Source: an uncultured Aquimarina sp.
Lineage (GTDB): Bacteria > Bacteroidota > Bacteroidia > Flavobacteriales > Flavobacteriaceae
NCBI GenBank assembly: GCA_947498775.1
Contig: CANMLL010000020.1
Location: 1-64,000 of the forward strand
Reading direction: 5' to 3'
Length of the DNA: 64,000 bases
Part shown: positions 7,812 through 16,943 of the stretch, piece after piece
Layout of the letters: each line of letters starts with the position of its first letter
Numbering within the stretch: position 1 is the first letter of the stretch
Program-made: the position numbers and the translations under genes
The notes under the pieces: model-generated
Databases searched by the model: none
What the model saw: only the letters and a program-made list of their open reading frames with translations
Told to the model about the DNA's origin: nothing

Positions 7812-10505
7812 TTAAAATTTAAAATTGTAGGATATGAAGGGTATTGGAGCGCCAATAAAAGAAATTTGGGATGTTTCCAATTGGTTACCGTCAAAAACAG
7901 AGTTAACGGAAAATGCATTTTTACGTCCGTACACATTATAAAAGCCAAAATTCCAACTTCCTTTCCAGTTGGTTTTAGGATTACCAGTTGGTGTATAGGT
8001 AAATGAAATATCGGCTCTATGGGTGTTTGGAATTCTAAATGCATTTCTATCAGAATACGTAATAAATGAATCTCCATTAAAAGTCAGTCTGCCGTTGGGC
8101 TGGGTGATAGGTCTTCCTGTTTGAAAGGTAAAAAAAGCTCCCACTTCCCATTTATTAGATAGTTTGTAATTGGCTGTAATATTAAATATATGAGGTCTGT
8201 CAAAATTTGAAGCAAAATAGGCACCGTCATTAATCTGTTCTGAAGAGAAACTACTTTTTGTTTTCCGTTTTGATACTGAATAGGTGTAATTTGCATTTCC
8301 GGTTAATTTCCCCTTATTTTTATAAGCAGCCAATTCTAATCCATAAGAAAAACCTTTGGCAGGTACTAATTCGGTTTCCAGGTTATCAAGTACTCCTAGC
8401 CGAGCTCCATTTTTATACTCTAGTATGTTATCAAACGTTTTGTAATATCCTGCTATCGAAAAATTATAACCCTGATCCTTGGTATCGTATGCATATCCGG
8501 CAGAAAACTGATTCACTTCTAAGGGTGAGATGTGCTCTCCAGACGGTTTCCATACATCGTTGGGTAAAACTATAGTTTGACTGGAAATTGAATGAATGTA
8601 TTGAAACATTCTGTTATACCCTACTTTAAAGGCTTTTCGATCAGTCAGATCATATTTTAAGGATAGGCGGGGCTCTAACCCAAAATAAGTTTTTGATATT
8701 TCGTTATTCTTAACATTTCTATTTCCTATAATCGAGCTTTGCGTTTGCGGAAGGTTGGGGTCATAAATAGCTATATTTTCTTCTCCAAAATTTGCAAACC
8801 AAGAGTATCGTAAACCTGTTTGTAATGACAGTTTGTTCCATTGTTTTTCGATACTATAATACGCAGCCAGTTCTAATGCTTTTTCTTTATCAACAAGCTC
8901 TTCCACTGTGTTAAAACTTTGTTCGGGAATAAACTGATATAAATTACCAGAAAGACCAAACCGCATTGTTGTAGCTGGATTTGGATAGTAGGTAAAATCG
9001 GGTTTAAAAAGCCAATTTTCAATGGATCTACCAACAGTTTCTTCAATATCTTTCTCCTCTTCAAGATCTTCTTTTGTTCCCTGGTTAAACTTATAATTAC
9101 TATAAATACCCGTGATATTGGCAAATAATTTATTAGAAAAGATATGATTCCATCGTAAGGTAGCCGTAGTATCTGTCCATCCAAGATCTAAATCAGAATC
9201 AAATCCTCCTTCTCCAGTATCATCTTGATTAAGTTTTATGACGTCTGCTGCAAATAAACCTGAGGCATATAAGGTGTTATTTTTATTAATATTCCAGGTA
9301 AGTTTGGTGTTTAGATCATAAAAATGAAATTTATCAACAGCTTCATTACCTGGAAACAACGGAAAAAATACATCAAAATACGATCGCCTGCCAGAAGCTA
9401 AGAAACTTATTTTATCCTTCTTAATAGGCCCTTCTAAAGTAAATTTGGAAAATAACAACCCTAAACCACCTTCTCCTTTAACTCTTTTTGAGTTTCCGTT
9501 TTTTTGTCGAATTTCTAGTACAGATGATGCTCTACCTCCAAAACGTGCTGGGACTTCGCCTTTATATAACTTTATTACCTTAACAGCATCTGCATTAAAA
9601 ATAGAAAACAATCCAAATAAATGAGAAGTATTGTATAATGGCGCTTCGTCGAGTAGAATTAAATTTTGATCGACATTACCACCTCTTACATTAAAACCAC
9701 TAGTGCCTTCACCAACGCTACTAATTCCTGGCTGCGTTAATATCGCTCTGGTAATATCTGGTTCGCCTAAAAGAGATGGTAATTTTTTAATTTCTGAAGT
9801 TGTTAAACTAGAAGTTCCCCCTAGAATTGGTGTTACCTGACTTTTATTATTTTGATTCGTCTGTATTATAACTTCATCTAACTCACTCGAAGATGGCTGA
9901 AGTTCTATTTTTATGTTCATATCACTTTTTAATTGAACCGTGATCTCTTTGATGATATAACCCAAGTGTGAAATTTCAAAAAGATAATCTCCTTTTGGTA
10001 AGGTTATAGAATAATAGCCATATTCATTGGTAAATACCCCTTTGGTACTATTTTTTACAATAATACTGGCCCCCAAAAGTATTTCACCTGTACTTGCATC
10101 GGTAACGACCCCATTAATGGTAAAATCGTCACTTTTGCTTTTTGTTCTAGAAAGAATAATATGATTTTTTTTGATTTTATAAGAAATTGTAGAATTCTTA
10201 AAAAGCAATGCAATTGTTTCTGCTACCTCCTTTTCTATAACTTCAATACTAAAATGTTGATCAACATCGATCACATCGTTATTTAGAATGAAATTGTAAG
10301 ATGTCTGTTCTTCAATTTTATGTATAATAGATTTTAAGGAACTATTTTCTTCTGCTAATGTTACGCTGTTTTGAGAAAACCCATTGAATGCCAGGAGTTG
10401 AAAACAAAAGATTAGATAAAAAAAGAAAGATAATTTCATTAAAAAAATGGTTTTCCTATACCTACTTTTTGGACGTAGTATGCCCTGAAAAAGGTTTATT
10501 TTCAT
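7812..10505 (-). CDS. TonB-dependent outer-membrane receptor with STN signalling domain
   Basis: 897-residue outer-membrane transporter. The long N-terminus (about 22 residues before MKLSFFFYLIF) followed by a signal peptide ending GFSQ is usual for FecA-like receptors of this phylum. Next come an STN secretin/TonB short domain (about residues 55-120), a carboxypeptidase-regulatory-like beta domain (about 128-205, TINGVVTDASTGE), a plug (about 215-340, with GGTSSL and GFNVRGGNVDQN) and a beta-barrel ending in the aromatic FKF typical of outer-membrane insertion. The STN domain lets ligand binding be reported to the FecR anti-sigma factor encoded next upstream. Substrate (siderophore, glycan or peptide) cannot be told from sequence; no SusD partner is present, only a DUF4249 lipoprotein. 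Confidence 0.9.
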   Translation of the reverse strand: MKINLFQGILRPKSRYRKTIFLMKLSFFFYLIFCFQLLAFNGFSQNSVTLAEENSSLKSIIHKIEEQTSYNFILNNDVIDVDQHFSIEVIEKEVAETIALLFKNSTISYKIKKNHIILSRTKSKSDDFTINGVVTDASTGEILLGASIIVKNSTKGVFTNEYGYYSITLPKGDYLFEISHLGYIIKEITVQLKSDMNIKIELQPSSSELDEVIIQTNQNNKSQVTPILGGTSSLTTSEIKKLPSLLGEPDITRAILTQPGISSVGEGTSGFNVRGGNVDQNLILLDEAPLYNTSHLFGLFSIFNADAVKVIKLYKGEVPARFGGRASSVLEIRQKNGNSKRVKGEGGLGLLFSKFTLEGPIKKDKISFLASGRRSYFDVFFPLFPGNEAVDKFHFYDLNTKLTWNINKNNTLYASGLFAADVIKLNQDDTGEGGFDSDLDLGWTDTTATLRWNHIFSNKLFANITGIYSNYKFNQGTKEDLEEEKDIEETVGRSIENWLFKPDFTYYPNPATTMRFGLSGNLYQFIPEQSFNTVEELVDKEKALELAAYYSIEKQWNKLSLQTGLRYSWFANFGEENIAIYDPNLPQTQSSIIGNRNVKNNEISKTYFGLEPRLSLKYDLTDRKAFKVGYNRMFQYIHSISSQTIVLPNDVWKPSGEHISPLEVNQFSAGYAYDTKDQGYNFSIAGYYKTFDNILEYKNGARLGVLDNLETELVPAKGFSYGLELAAYKNKGKLTGNANYTYSVSKRKTKSSFSSEQINDGAYFASNFDRPHIFNITANYKLSNKWEVGAFFTFQTGRPITQPNGRLTFNGDSFITYSDRNAFRIPNTHRADISFTYTPTGNPKTNWKGSWNFGFYNVYGRKNAFSVNSVFDGNQLETSQISFIGAPIPFISYNFKF

Positions 10506-10639
10506 AAATTTGAATAGTGTTAATTTATACTGATTTCGCGATTAGCATTTTTTAGCATGTATAGTGGGAAAATGGCAGTTTTCCCACTTTTTACTCGATA
10601 ATCGAGATTTGAATGCTGCAAGATTTGCCTAGTTGTTGT

Positions 10640-11596
10640 TTATTGTATTATCCACTCATTAGTTTTTGTGTTTAGGTTATACATAAAGTCTTTTGAAATT
10701 TTAAGAATTTCAAAAATCTCATCGATGGGAGTAGTATGATCAAAAGAACCTGTAAATTTAGTAGCTGCGATGTCTTCATTTTTAAAGCGGATTTGTTTAC
10801 CAAAATGCGCTTTTAAGTCGATTGCTATTTCTCTGAAGGTTTTATTTTCGAATTGTATTTTTCCTTCTTTCCACGCGATTGTGGACTCATTACCATTCAT
10901 TTTGGATTTTACCACTTTTTTGGTGTTCTTGTAAAAGGTTACTTTTTCATCAGGAATCATCACTACGCTTTCTTTAAACTGTATATCAGAGGTAACTTTA
11001 ACCTTGCCTGTAAGTAATTTTGTTTCTGTAATTTGACTATCTATATACGATTTTACATTAAAACTAGTACCCAAAGCTGTTACCGTAATATGATCTGGTG
11101 TAGTTACTGTAAAGGGGTGCAGCGTATCTTTTGCAACTTCAAAAAATCCTTCTCCTTCTAGTTGTAAAGTTCTGGGAGTTTCTAAATCATAGGATAATCT
11201 ACTTGATGCATTTAACCAAACTTTGGAGCCATCTGGTAGTGCAATGCTCCTTTGTTCACCAAAAGTAGTCTGTACGACTATTTGATTCTTATTCGAAGAT
11301 ATAGAATTGTAGAAATATGTTCCAGAAAGTATTACGATCAGTATGGCGGCGTACTTTAGTATGTCTTTCCAAACTACTGTTTTTGGTTTGACGGCAGTAA
11401 AAAAACGTTTTTTAGCTAGTTCGACAGAAGGGTCTTGCTCAGAAGTATGCGTATGAATAGCAGTTATTTTTTTAAATAAATCTTCATCAAAATCTGTAGA
11501 ACCCATCCATTTTTCTACTTTTTGAATCGTTATATCGTCGGCAGTTTTGGAGATATATTCCCAAAGTTCGGTTTCTGTAATTTTAAAATGTTCCAT
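10640..11596 (-). CDS. FecR-family anti-sigma factor
   Basis: 318-residue single-pass inner-membrane regulator. Residues 1-80 form the cytoplasmic sigma-binding part. A transmembrane helix (YAAILIVILSGTYFY) lies at about 83-98. The periplasmic FecR domain follows, with the family signature GEQRSIALPDGSKVWLNASS at about 118-137 and GEGFFEVAKD after it. The C-terminal region (about 250-318) is the STN-like DUF4974 domain. It lies between its sigma factor (71 bp upstream) and the TonB receptor (134 bp downstream), so it should relay receptor occupancy to the sigma factor. This is established behaviour for FecIRA-type systems and inferred here from gene order. Confidence 0.9.
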   Translation of the reverse strand: MEHFKITETELWEYISKTADDITIQKVEKWMGSTDFDEDLFKKITAIHTHTSEQDPSVELAKKRFFTAVKPKTVVWKDILKYAAILIVILSGTYFYNSISSNKNQIVVQTTFGEQRSIALPDGSKVWLNASSRLSYDLETPRTLQLEGEGFFEVAKDTLHPFTVTTPDHITVTALGTSFNVKSYIDSQITETKLLTGKVKVTSDIQFKESVVMIPDEKVTFYKNTKKVVKSKMNGNESTIAWKEGKIQFENKTFREIAIDLKAHFGKQIRFKNEDIAATKFTGSFDHTTPIDEIFEILKISKDFMYNLNTKTNEWIIQ

Positions 11597-11667
11597 ACCA
11601 AAAAGGTGTTAACTACTTAAAAGACGTTTGTCAAGTAGTGCTACCCTATTGAAAACCTGTTTTTTTC

Positions 11668-12186
11668 TTAAAAGTAATCCTTTAAACCACTCTTAAATGC
11701 CGTTAAAGCCTTTGAAATATGAAGTTCTACGGTTTTTATAGAAATATCTTTTTGTTTGGAAATTTCTTTGTAGGTCAACCCTTTATCTCTCGATAACTTG
11801 AAAATCTCTGTTGTTTTTTGTTCGAGAGTGGTATAAATATCTTCAATACGTTGTACTAATTCCCATTGTTTATCAATCTGAGTTTCAATACTTGTATTAA
11901 GAGCATATAAATTGGTATGTTTTTCTCTAGTTTGTTTTTTTCTATAGTCATCTATAATTTTATTTTTGAGAGTAGTAATTATAAATGATTCTATAGCACG
12001 TTCAGATTCTTTGATATTTTCAAAGTTTTCCCAAAGCTTGATAAATGTTTCTTGTACCAACTCCTCAGAAAGGTCAGTTTCTTTTAAAACTTTAAAAGCG
12101 TAATTGTACAATCTGTTATAGTGTTTGTCAAACAAATCGGAGAATTTGGCCTCTTTGATGGTATAAGATGTAATTTTTTTATTCAA
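11668..12186 (-). CDS. ECF sigma-70 factor (FecI-like, Bacteroidota type)
   Basis: 172-residue extracytoplasmic-function sigma factor with only regions 2 and 4. Region 2 spans roughly residues 15-85 (FDKHYNRLYNYAFKVLKET, then LVQETFIKLWEN), and region 4 spans roughly 110-165 with the helix-turn-helix GLTYKEISKQKDISIKTVELHISKA. It heads the regulator-receptor-lipoprotein operon and would be held by the FecR protein until the receptor is engaged. It probably autoregulates the operon, but I could not pick out its target promoter. Confidence 0.9.
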   Translation of the reverse strand: MNKKITSYTIKEAKFSDLFDKHYNRLYNYAFKVLKETDLSEELVQETFIKLWENFENIKESERAIESFIITTLKNKIIDDYRKKQTREKHTNLYALNTSIETQIDKQWELVQRIEDIYTTLEQKTTEIFKLSRDKGLTYKEISKQKDISIKTVELHISKALTAFKSGLKDYF

Positions 12187-12367
12187 ATAATTGGAGTAAT
12201 TGTGGATTGCTAATTTATATAAAAAAACGCTCGAAATTCCTTTCTGTTACATTTTACCTCTTCTCCATAATGCTTTCATATCAAAAAGGAAGGTTCTGAT
12301 ATACAAAAGTGCCTTAATAAAAAAATGAGTGTCTATTGTTTGATTATTAGTTGTTTACTAAATTGCG

Positions 12368-12568
12368 TTAATGAACTCATCTTGACTTTTTGTTTTTGAC
12401 CAGGATCGACTGACAGGGAGAGGCCAGACGTAGCGATGGTAATGAAGTTTGACCAGATGAGGCACTTTTTGAAAGCTATAGCAGTGCTACAGATAAGAAA
12501 AGTAACGAAATATGGGTGAATTTCAGCCATTTTTTAGGAAATAGAAAAAGTCAAGATGAGTGCATTAA
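12368..12568. repeat. MITE-like element with 24-bp terminal inverted repeats
   Basis: The arms 12368-12391 and 12545-12568 are inverted copies of each other with one mismatch over 24 bp; the inner 16 bp, CTCATCTTGACTTTTT, are perfect. They enclose about 150 bp of non-coding sequence. Size and structure fit a miniature inverted-repeat element or mobile repeat without a transposase. No clear target-site duplication was seen. Confidence 0.5.
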
Positions 12569-12636
12569 AATATTTGTAGTAAGCATCCTTGGTAATACTA
12601 TTAATTTTATAAAAACACGTAAAGTCTAAATAAACG

Positions 12637-12855
12637 ATGAATAGTATTTTAAAAAATAAAATTATTAAAGTTTGTAATACTAAGATTGCCTCCAAAGGAG
12701 ATAATGTAGGACTTTCGTTCTATGCTTTTTTCGCTAACAAGAACGATAATCCTGAATTGCTGATGGAAGCTGCAACATGGTGGATTCTTGATCATAAATT
12801 GGATCATTTTGAAAAAGCTGTTAAGATTAGGAAAATGGTCTTAGAAGAAAACTAG
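12637..12855 (+). CDS. Small conserved-looking protein of unknown function
   Basis: 72 residues from an ATG at 12637. The composition is that of a folded, soluble helical protein, with a distinctive AATWWILDHKLDHFEKAVKI stretch in the second half and no signal peptide or membrane segment. Codon usage looks like the neighbours and no overlapping frame competes. I do not recognise the family. It stands alone between the MITE-like repeat and a broken membrane-protein gene, so context gives no role. I accept it as a gene because a Trp-Trp, Asp/His-rich ordered peptide of this length is unlikely by chance. Confidence 0.5.
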   Translation: MNSILKNKIIKVCNTKIASKGDNVGLSFYAFFANKNDNPELLMEAATWWILDHKLDHFEKAVKIRKMVLEEN

Positions 12856-12968
12856 AGTTCAATAAACCGATTCCTGCCTAAACCTTTAATAAAACTATTA
12901 GTATAGGATATCAATAACATAGATTATATAGAGTAGAAAACCAAAAAAAGGTTTAATTGTTACACCTC

Positions 12969-13349
12969 ATGAAACGTCATAAAAGTAAGAATCCTGTTAA
13001 AAACCAGTTCCCAAAGATTTGCTGGATGTGGTAGAACAAAAATATGTATGGTATCATTGGTACAATGATAAGTTGAAAGGGATTTTTTATACCATATTTT
13101 TTATAAGTATAATACTTATTGAATCTGTTACCGCTCCTAAACAGGATTTTGATGGTGGTTTACATATACTTTTCGGGTGGTTTGTGGTGATTTCTACGCC
13201 TATACTATTTTCATTGATATATTATATTAACTATGCACTACAACTAAAACAACTAAAAACGCTATTATTATTTTGATGAAGGCCACCTTTTTGCAAATCC
13301 ATATTTAAGAAGTACTTGGATAAAAGATGTAAAATGCGCTATGAAATGA
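12969..13349 (+). pseudogene. Frameshifted small membrane-protein gene
   Basis: An ATG at 12969 opens a frame (MKRHKSKNPVKNQFPK) that hits a stop after 21 codons. A continuous protein resumes one frame away (DLLDVVEQKYVWYHWYNDKLKG), with two hydrophobic helices (FYTIFFISIILIES and LFGWFVVISTPILFSLIYYI), until a TGA at 13274. A third frame then continues with YYYFDEGHLFANPYLRSTW to 13349. Both switches occur at short A/T runs (about 13013-13019 and 13253-13260). Joined, the pieces give one coherent protein of about 125 residues with two membrane segments. This is either a decayed gene or two indel errors in the sequence. Confidence 0.5.
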
Positions 13350-13921
13350 AATGGAAGCCATTATTTATTACTTAAGATTAGTAAGAATACGTGGAGAAAG
13401 AAATTGTTTGTCTTCAGAAAAGCATATTCCACTCAAAATTGAAAACGTTATTCTACAACTATCGTATGTACATTTTAATCTTAATAATTTTTCAATGCTT
13501 ACGTGGATCTTAATGATTGGTTCCAAAATAGAAAGTAACCCGTTTTTTGATTGACTTTAAAGTAATTCCATTTCTACCGGATAATTATTTTTAAACTTCG
13601 ACAAAAAGTAAAACATATCGACAAAAGTGATGAAGGGGGAGTTGATTTTGTGGATACTAAATGGTGTTTTTTTAATTAAAATTATAGGGTATTCTTGCCA
13701 AGAAACTCTTGAAACTAGTTGTTCTAAAAGTTTTAATAACTACTATTTTTAAATATACAAGAACTATTTTTTTCTAGTTTATCGTGTAATAAATTTCCTA
13801 GAACCCAAAGGGGTAAATCACTATTAAGATTGGGTTTAAAAACTAATGAAATTGGGGTAAAAATCTGATAATCAGAACGATTAATTTTAAGTACTTCGTG
13901 CAAGTAAAATTAAAATGATCG
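13350..13921 (+). other. Leader region upstream of the injection-system operon
   Basis: About 570 bp of very AT-rich DNA with no credible gene; the 67-codon open frame at 13351-13554 has no coding character. It must contain the promoter of the eCIS operon, but no TAnnTTTG box could be found. Two dyad elements near the start codon are listed separately. Confidence 0.4.
13864..13913 (+). promoter_or_regulatory. Two dyad elements before the first eCIS gene
   Basis: TCTGATAATCAGA at 13864-13876 is a perfect 6-bp palindrome around one base, a possible operator half-site pair. TTAATTTTA (13881-13889) pairs with TAAAATTAA (13905-13913), with an inner CTT/AAG match; this would fold as a hairpin in the mRNA ending 9 bases before the start codon. 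Either could control expression of the cluster. This is inference from symmetry only. Confidence 0.3.
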
Positions 13922-14551
13922 ATGTCAGAACTATTAAAAAAATCATTAGACCTTCTTAGGCTTACAGTAAATGACTATGTTGATAGTACCCCAGAGGGTA
14001 TTATAGAAATAGTAAATATAGCCGCATTAAATGATGGTGATGATTTTTTAGAGTCATCATTTCCAATCATATTATCAATTGTAAATATACAAGAGGATAC
14101 GGTAGCAAGAAATCCTTATTTGTATGAAAAGAAAGTTGATAACTCTACCCCAGATAAGTATTTGAATCCCGCACAACACTTAAATGTTTCGATCCTTTTT
14201 ACTGCTTATTCCAAAGAACAGAAACAAGACACATATTTGGAAGGAATAAATAAGTTAGAAGGAGTGATTCGGTGTTTTCAACAGCAAAATGTATATACGA
14301 TGGAAGGCACAAAGCTTATTCTGGATTTACAAAGTCAAAATATTAACGAACTCAATCAATTATGGTCGATGCTGGGAAATAAATATATGCCATCGGTACT
14401 CTATAAAATGAGAATGCTCACAATTCAACACGATCCGGTAGAAGGAGATCAAGTAATAGAGAAAGCAAAAATCAAATTATGGAAAAATGATCCAGAAGAC
14501 GTGACAGGACTACTAGAAGAAACAAATGATATCACTGTAAACAATACATAA
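13922..14551 (+). CDS. eCIS Pvc16-like tail terminator (DUF4255)
   Basis: 209-residue protein of the DUF4255/Pvc16 family, which caps the distal end of the tube and sheath in contractile injection systems. Family-typical features are the long N-terminal helix (LLKKSLDLLRLTVNDYV), a middle strand region with ILSIVNIQEDTVARN, the NPAQHLNVSILFTAY segment and the conserved run SVLYKMRMLTIQ near the C-terminus. It is the first gene of the cluster and lies 11 bp before the sheath gene. Pvc16 homologues in Afp/PVC lie at the far end of the locus, so placing it first is one of the order differences here. Confidence 0.85.
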   Translation: MSELLKKSLDLLRLTVNDYVDSTPEGIIEIVNIAALNDGDDFLESSFPIILSIVNIQEDTVARNPYLYEKKVDNSTPDKYLNPAQHLNVSILFTAYSKEQKQDTYLEGINKLEGVIRCFQQQNVYTMEGTKLILDLQSQNINELNQLWSMLGNKYMPSVLYKMRMLTIQHDPVEGDQVIEKAKIKLWKNDPEDVTGLLEETNDITVNNT

Positions 14552-14562
14552 ATTTAGAAATT

Positions 14563-16479
14563 ATGATAAGTTCAATTAAAACTCCGGGGGTTTATATTAA
14601 TGAGATTAATGCATTTCCTCCTAGCATTGCCCAGGTGGCAACCGCTATTCCAGCCTTTGTTGGCTATACAGAAATGGGGCCAACCACGCCTACCAAGATC
14701 CGTTCTTTATTAGAGTACGAACAAATTTTTGGAGGTGCAGCAAAACCAGAAAGTATTGTAGTTGACACCTCAACCGATACGTATACAGTACAGGAAAGCA
14801 AATTTAAGCTTTATAATAGCCTTAGATTATTTTTTGCCAATGGAGGAGGTGAAGGATATATTGTTTCTATCGGAAAGTATAAGGATAATCCCGACTTTTC
14901 ATCACAATCACCTTTTAATAGTGGTATAGATCTTTTAGAAAAAGTAGATGAGCCTACTTTAATTCTCTTTCCTGATGGCGTTAACCTGGGAGCGACAAAC
15001 CTGGGTCTTGTACATCAGCATGCATTAATGCAATGTGCAGATCTTATGGATCGGTTTACTATTATGGATGTTATCCAAAAAGACGGAAATGGATTGGATA
15101 CAGATAGTGAAGAATTTAGAGATGCTGTCGGAAATCAAAACCTTAAATATGGAGCGTCTTATTACCCATATTTACAAGCTAGTTTTGGGTACCAGTTTAG
15201 ATTCATGGATATACAAGGCAATGGTGTAGATTTTAAGGTGGAGTATCCTGATTTAATAAGCAATATCACAAGTTTTGAAAATTTAGATAGCGATATAGAT
15301 GGTCTAGAAACAGGTTGGGATGCAGCAGGCATGCTTACTCACAGAACAAAACCGGATGCCGCTACATTACCTATTGATAGTGAGGCCAAGGTTTCAGATT
15401 ATGTTACCAAATGTTGGAGCATGCTAAAACTTCTTGAAGATCCTTCTTCTTTTGCCAATACAGGACTTCAAACACTTACAAATGACTTGATTGCGACGTC
15501 TTTAAAAGTATCTGCGCAAAAACTGTTTGATTTTGAGGATCAGTTTGATGGCCTTAAAGATGAAACAGACACCGCATTAACGTACACAAAAGTATTAGGT
15601 GGAGCTATAGCAGATGATGATTTTAATGACGATACCTGGAAAGGTGGAAACGCTGATTTTGCGGTTTCTGCACCTGTTAATTTATACAAAGATTTAATAA
15701 CCACAAACCCTGGTGCTGGCGATGATGTTGTAAGTTATCCAAAAGTACAAGGTGAATTAGAGAAACTGCATACTCAAATTGTGAATACTATTAGTGGTAT
15801 TTTAAGTACAACTGAAGGGTATGAACTCAAAACCGAAAACGATTTGGTGTCGCAATTACCATTATATCCAACCATTCTTTCGGGATTGAACAAAACCATG
15901 AATACAGTACCACCAAGTGGTGCAGTAGCAGGAATATACGCCAATGTAGATGCAACTAGAGGTGTTTGGAAAGCTCCCGCAAACGTAAGTGTAAATGGTA
16001 TTATAGGATTAACAGATGATATCAATCACAAGGAGCAGGGCAATATGAATATCCATGAATCTGGCAAATCTATCAATGCGATTCGCAAGTTCACAGGAAA
16101 AGGAATGCTCGTATGGGGCGGCAGAACATTAGATGGTAATAGTAATGATTGGAGATATATCAATGTACGTCGCCTTGCAAATATGATCGAAGAATCTGCA
16201 AAGAAAGCTTGTATGGCATTTGTTTTTGAACCAAACGTCAAACAAACTTGGGTGAATGTAAAAGGTATGATCGATAATTATCTTACTACCCTTTGGGGTG
16301 ATGGAGCACTTGCAGGTGCTAAGCCCGAGGATGCCTTTTTTGTTAGTGTGGGACTAAATCAAACAATGAGTGCCCAAGACATTTTAGAAGGCAGAATGAT
16401 TGTAAAAATAGGATACGCACCATCGCGACCTGCAGAATTCATCATTTTAGAGTTTACGCAAACTCAACAAAGATCATAA
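14563..16479 (+). CDS. eCIS contractile sheath protein
   Basis: 638-residue sheath subunit, the outer contractile cylinder that drives the tube into a target. The N-terminal strap (TPGVYINEINAFPPSIAQVATAIPAFVGYT) and the C-terminal core (FVFEPNVKQTWVNVKGMI, then GRMIVKIGYAPSRPAEFIIL) are characteristic of phage-tail-sheath/Pvc2-Afp2 proteins. The middle third (about residues 220-440) is an acidic, variable insertion that probably faces outward. Only one sheath gene is present, whereas Afp and PVC have three, so this particle resembles the simpler MAC/AlgoCIS designs. It follows the terminator and precedes the two tube genes. Confidence 0.95.
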   Translation: MISSIKTPGVYINEINAFPPSIAQVATAIPAFVGYTEMGPTTPTKIRSLLEYEQIFGGAAKPESIVVDTSTDTYTVQESKFKLYNSLRLFFANGGGEGYIVSIGKYKDNPDFSSQSPFNSGIDLLEKVDEPTLILFPDGVNLGATNLGLVHQHALMQCADLMDRFTIMDVIQKDGNGLDTDSEEFRDAVGNQNLKYGASYYPYLQASFGYQFRFMDIQGNGVDFKVEYPDLISNITSFENLDSDIDGLETGWDAAGMLTHRTKPDAATLPIDSEAKVSDYVTKCWSMLKLLEDPSSFANTGLQTLTNDLIATSLKVSAQKLFDFEDQFDGLKDETDTALTYTKVLGGAIADDDFNDDTWKGGNADFAVSAPVNLYKDLITTNPGAGDDVVSYPKVQGELEKLHTQIVNTISGILSTTEGYELKTENDLVSQLPLYPTILSGLNKTMNTVPPSGAVAGIYANVDATRGVWKAPANVSVNGIIGLTDDINHKEQGNMNIHESGKSINAIRKFTGKGMLVWGGRTLDGNSNDWRYINVRRLANMIEESAKKACMAFVFEPNVKQTWVNVKGMIDNYLTTLWGDGALAGAKPEDAFFVSVGLNQTMSAQDILEGRMIVKIGYAPSRPAEFIILEFTQTQQRS

Positions 16480-16508
16480 CAAAATATATTAATTAAAATT
16501 TAAAGATC

Positions 16509-16940
16509 ATGGCAGATTTTCCATTACCAAAGTTTCACTTCAATGTAGAATGGGGTGGTACAAGAATAGGATTTCAAGAAGTATCGGGACTAAATAAAGA
16601 ACTGGAAATCTTAGAATATAGAGAGGGTTCGAGCAAGGAGTTTTTTAAACAAAAAATGCCCGGAATGCAAAAACTAAGTAATCTAACCCTTAAAAGAGGG
16701 GTGTTTCATGACGATAACGAGTTTTATGATTGGTATAATACGGTGGCATTAAACACAGTAGAAAAAAGAGACATTACAATTTCACTATTAAATGAAAATA
16801 ATGAACCTGCATTAAAATGGACCGTAAAAGACTGTTTTATAGTCTCCTTAAAATGCACCGATCTAAAGGCAGATGAAAATGCAAATGCCATCGATACGGT
16901 AGAAATTGCAAATCACGGATTCACCTTAGAACACGTATAG
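16509..16940 (+). CDS. eCIS inner tube protein (T4 gp19-like), first copy
   Basis: 143-residue tube subunit. Pattern residues for the gp19/Hcp-like fold are visible: PKFHFNVEWGG at the start, FQEVSGLNKELEILEYREG, LTLKRGVFHDDNEFYDWYN and ISLLNENNEPALKW. This copy begins directly at the fold, has the standard Pvc1 length, and lies 29 bp after the sheath gene, so it is probably the main polymerised tube protein. The hollow tube is where cargo proteins are expected to be loaded. Confidence 0.93.
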   Translation: MADFPLPKFHFNVEWGGTRIGFQEVSGLNKELEILEYREGSSKEFFKQKMPGMQKLSNLTLKRGVFHDDNEFYDWYNTVALNTVEKRDITISLLNENNEPALKWTVKDCFIVSLKCTDLKADENANAIDTVEIANHGFTLEHV

Positions 16941-16943
16941 GTT

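Noticed and set aside
7808..8077. Upstream extension of the DUF4249 gene
   Set aside because: The frame is open but overlaps the TonB receptor in antiphase. The lipoprotein signal begins at the inner ATG (7807).
13351..13554. 67-codon open frame
   Set aside because: No coding character, no plausible motif and no neighbour relation; it lies in AT-rich spacer DNA.
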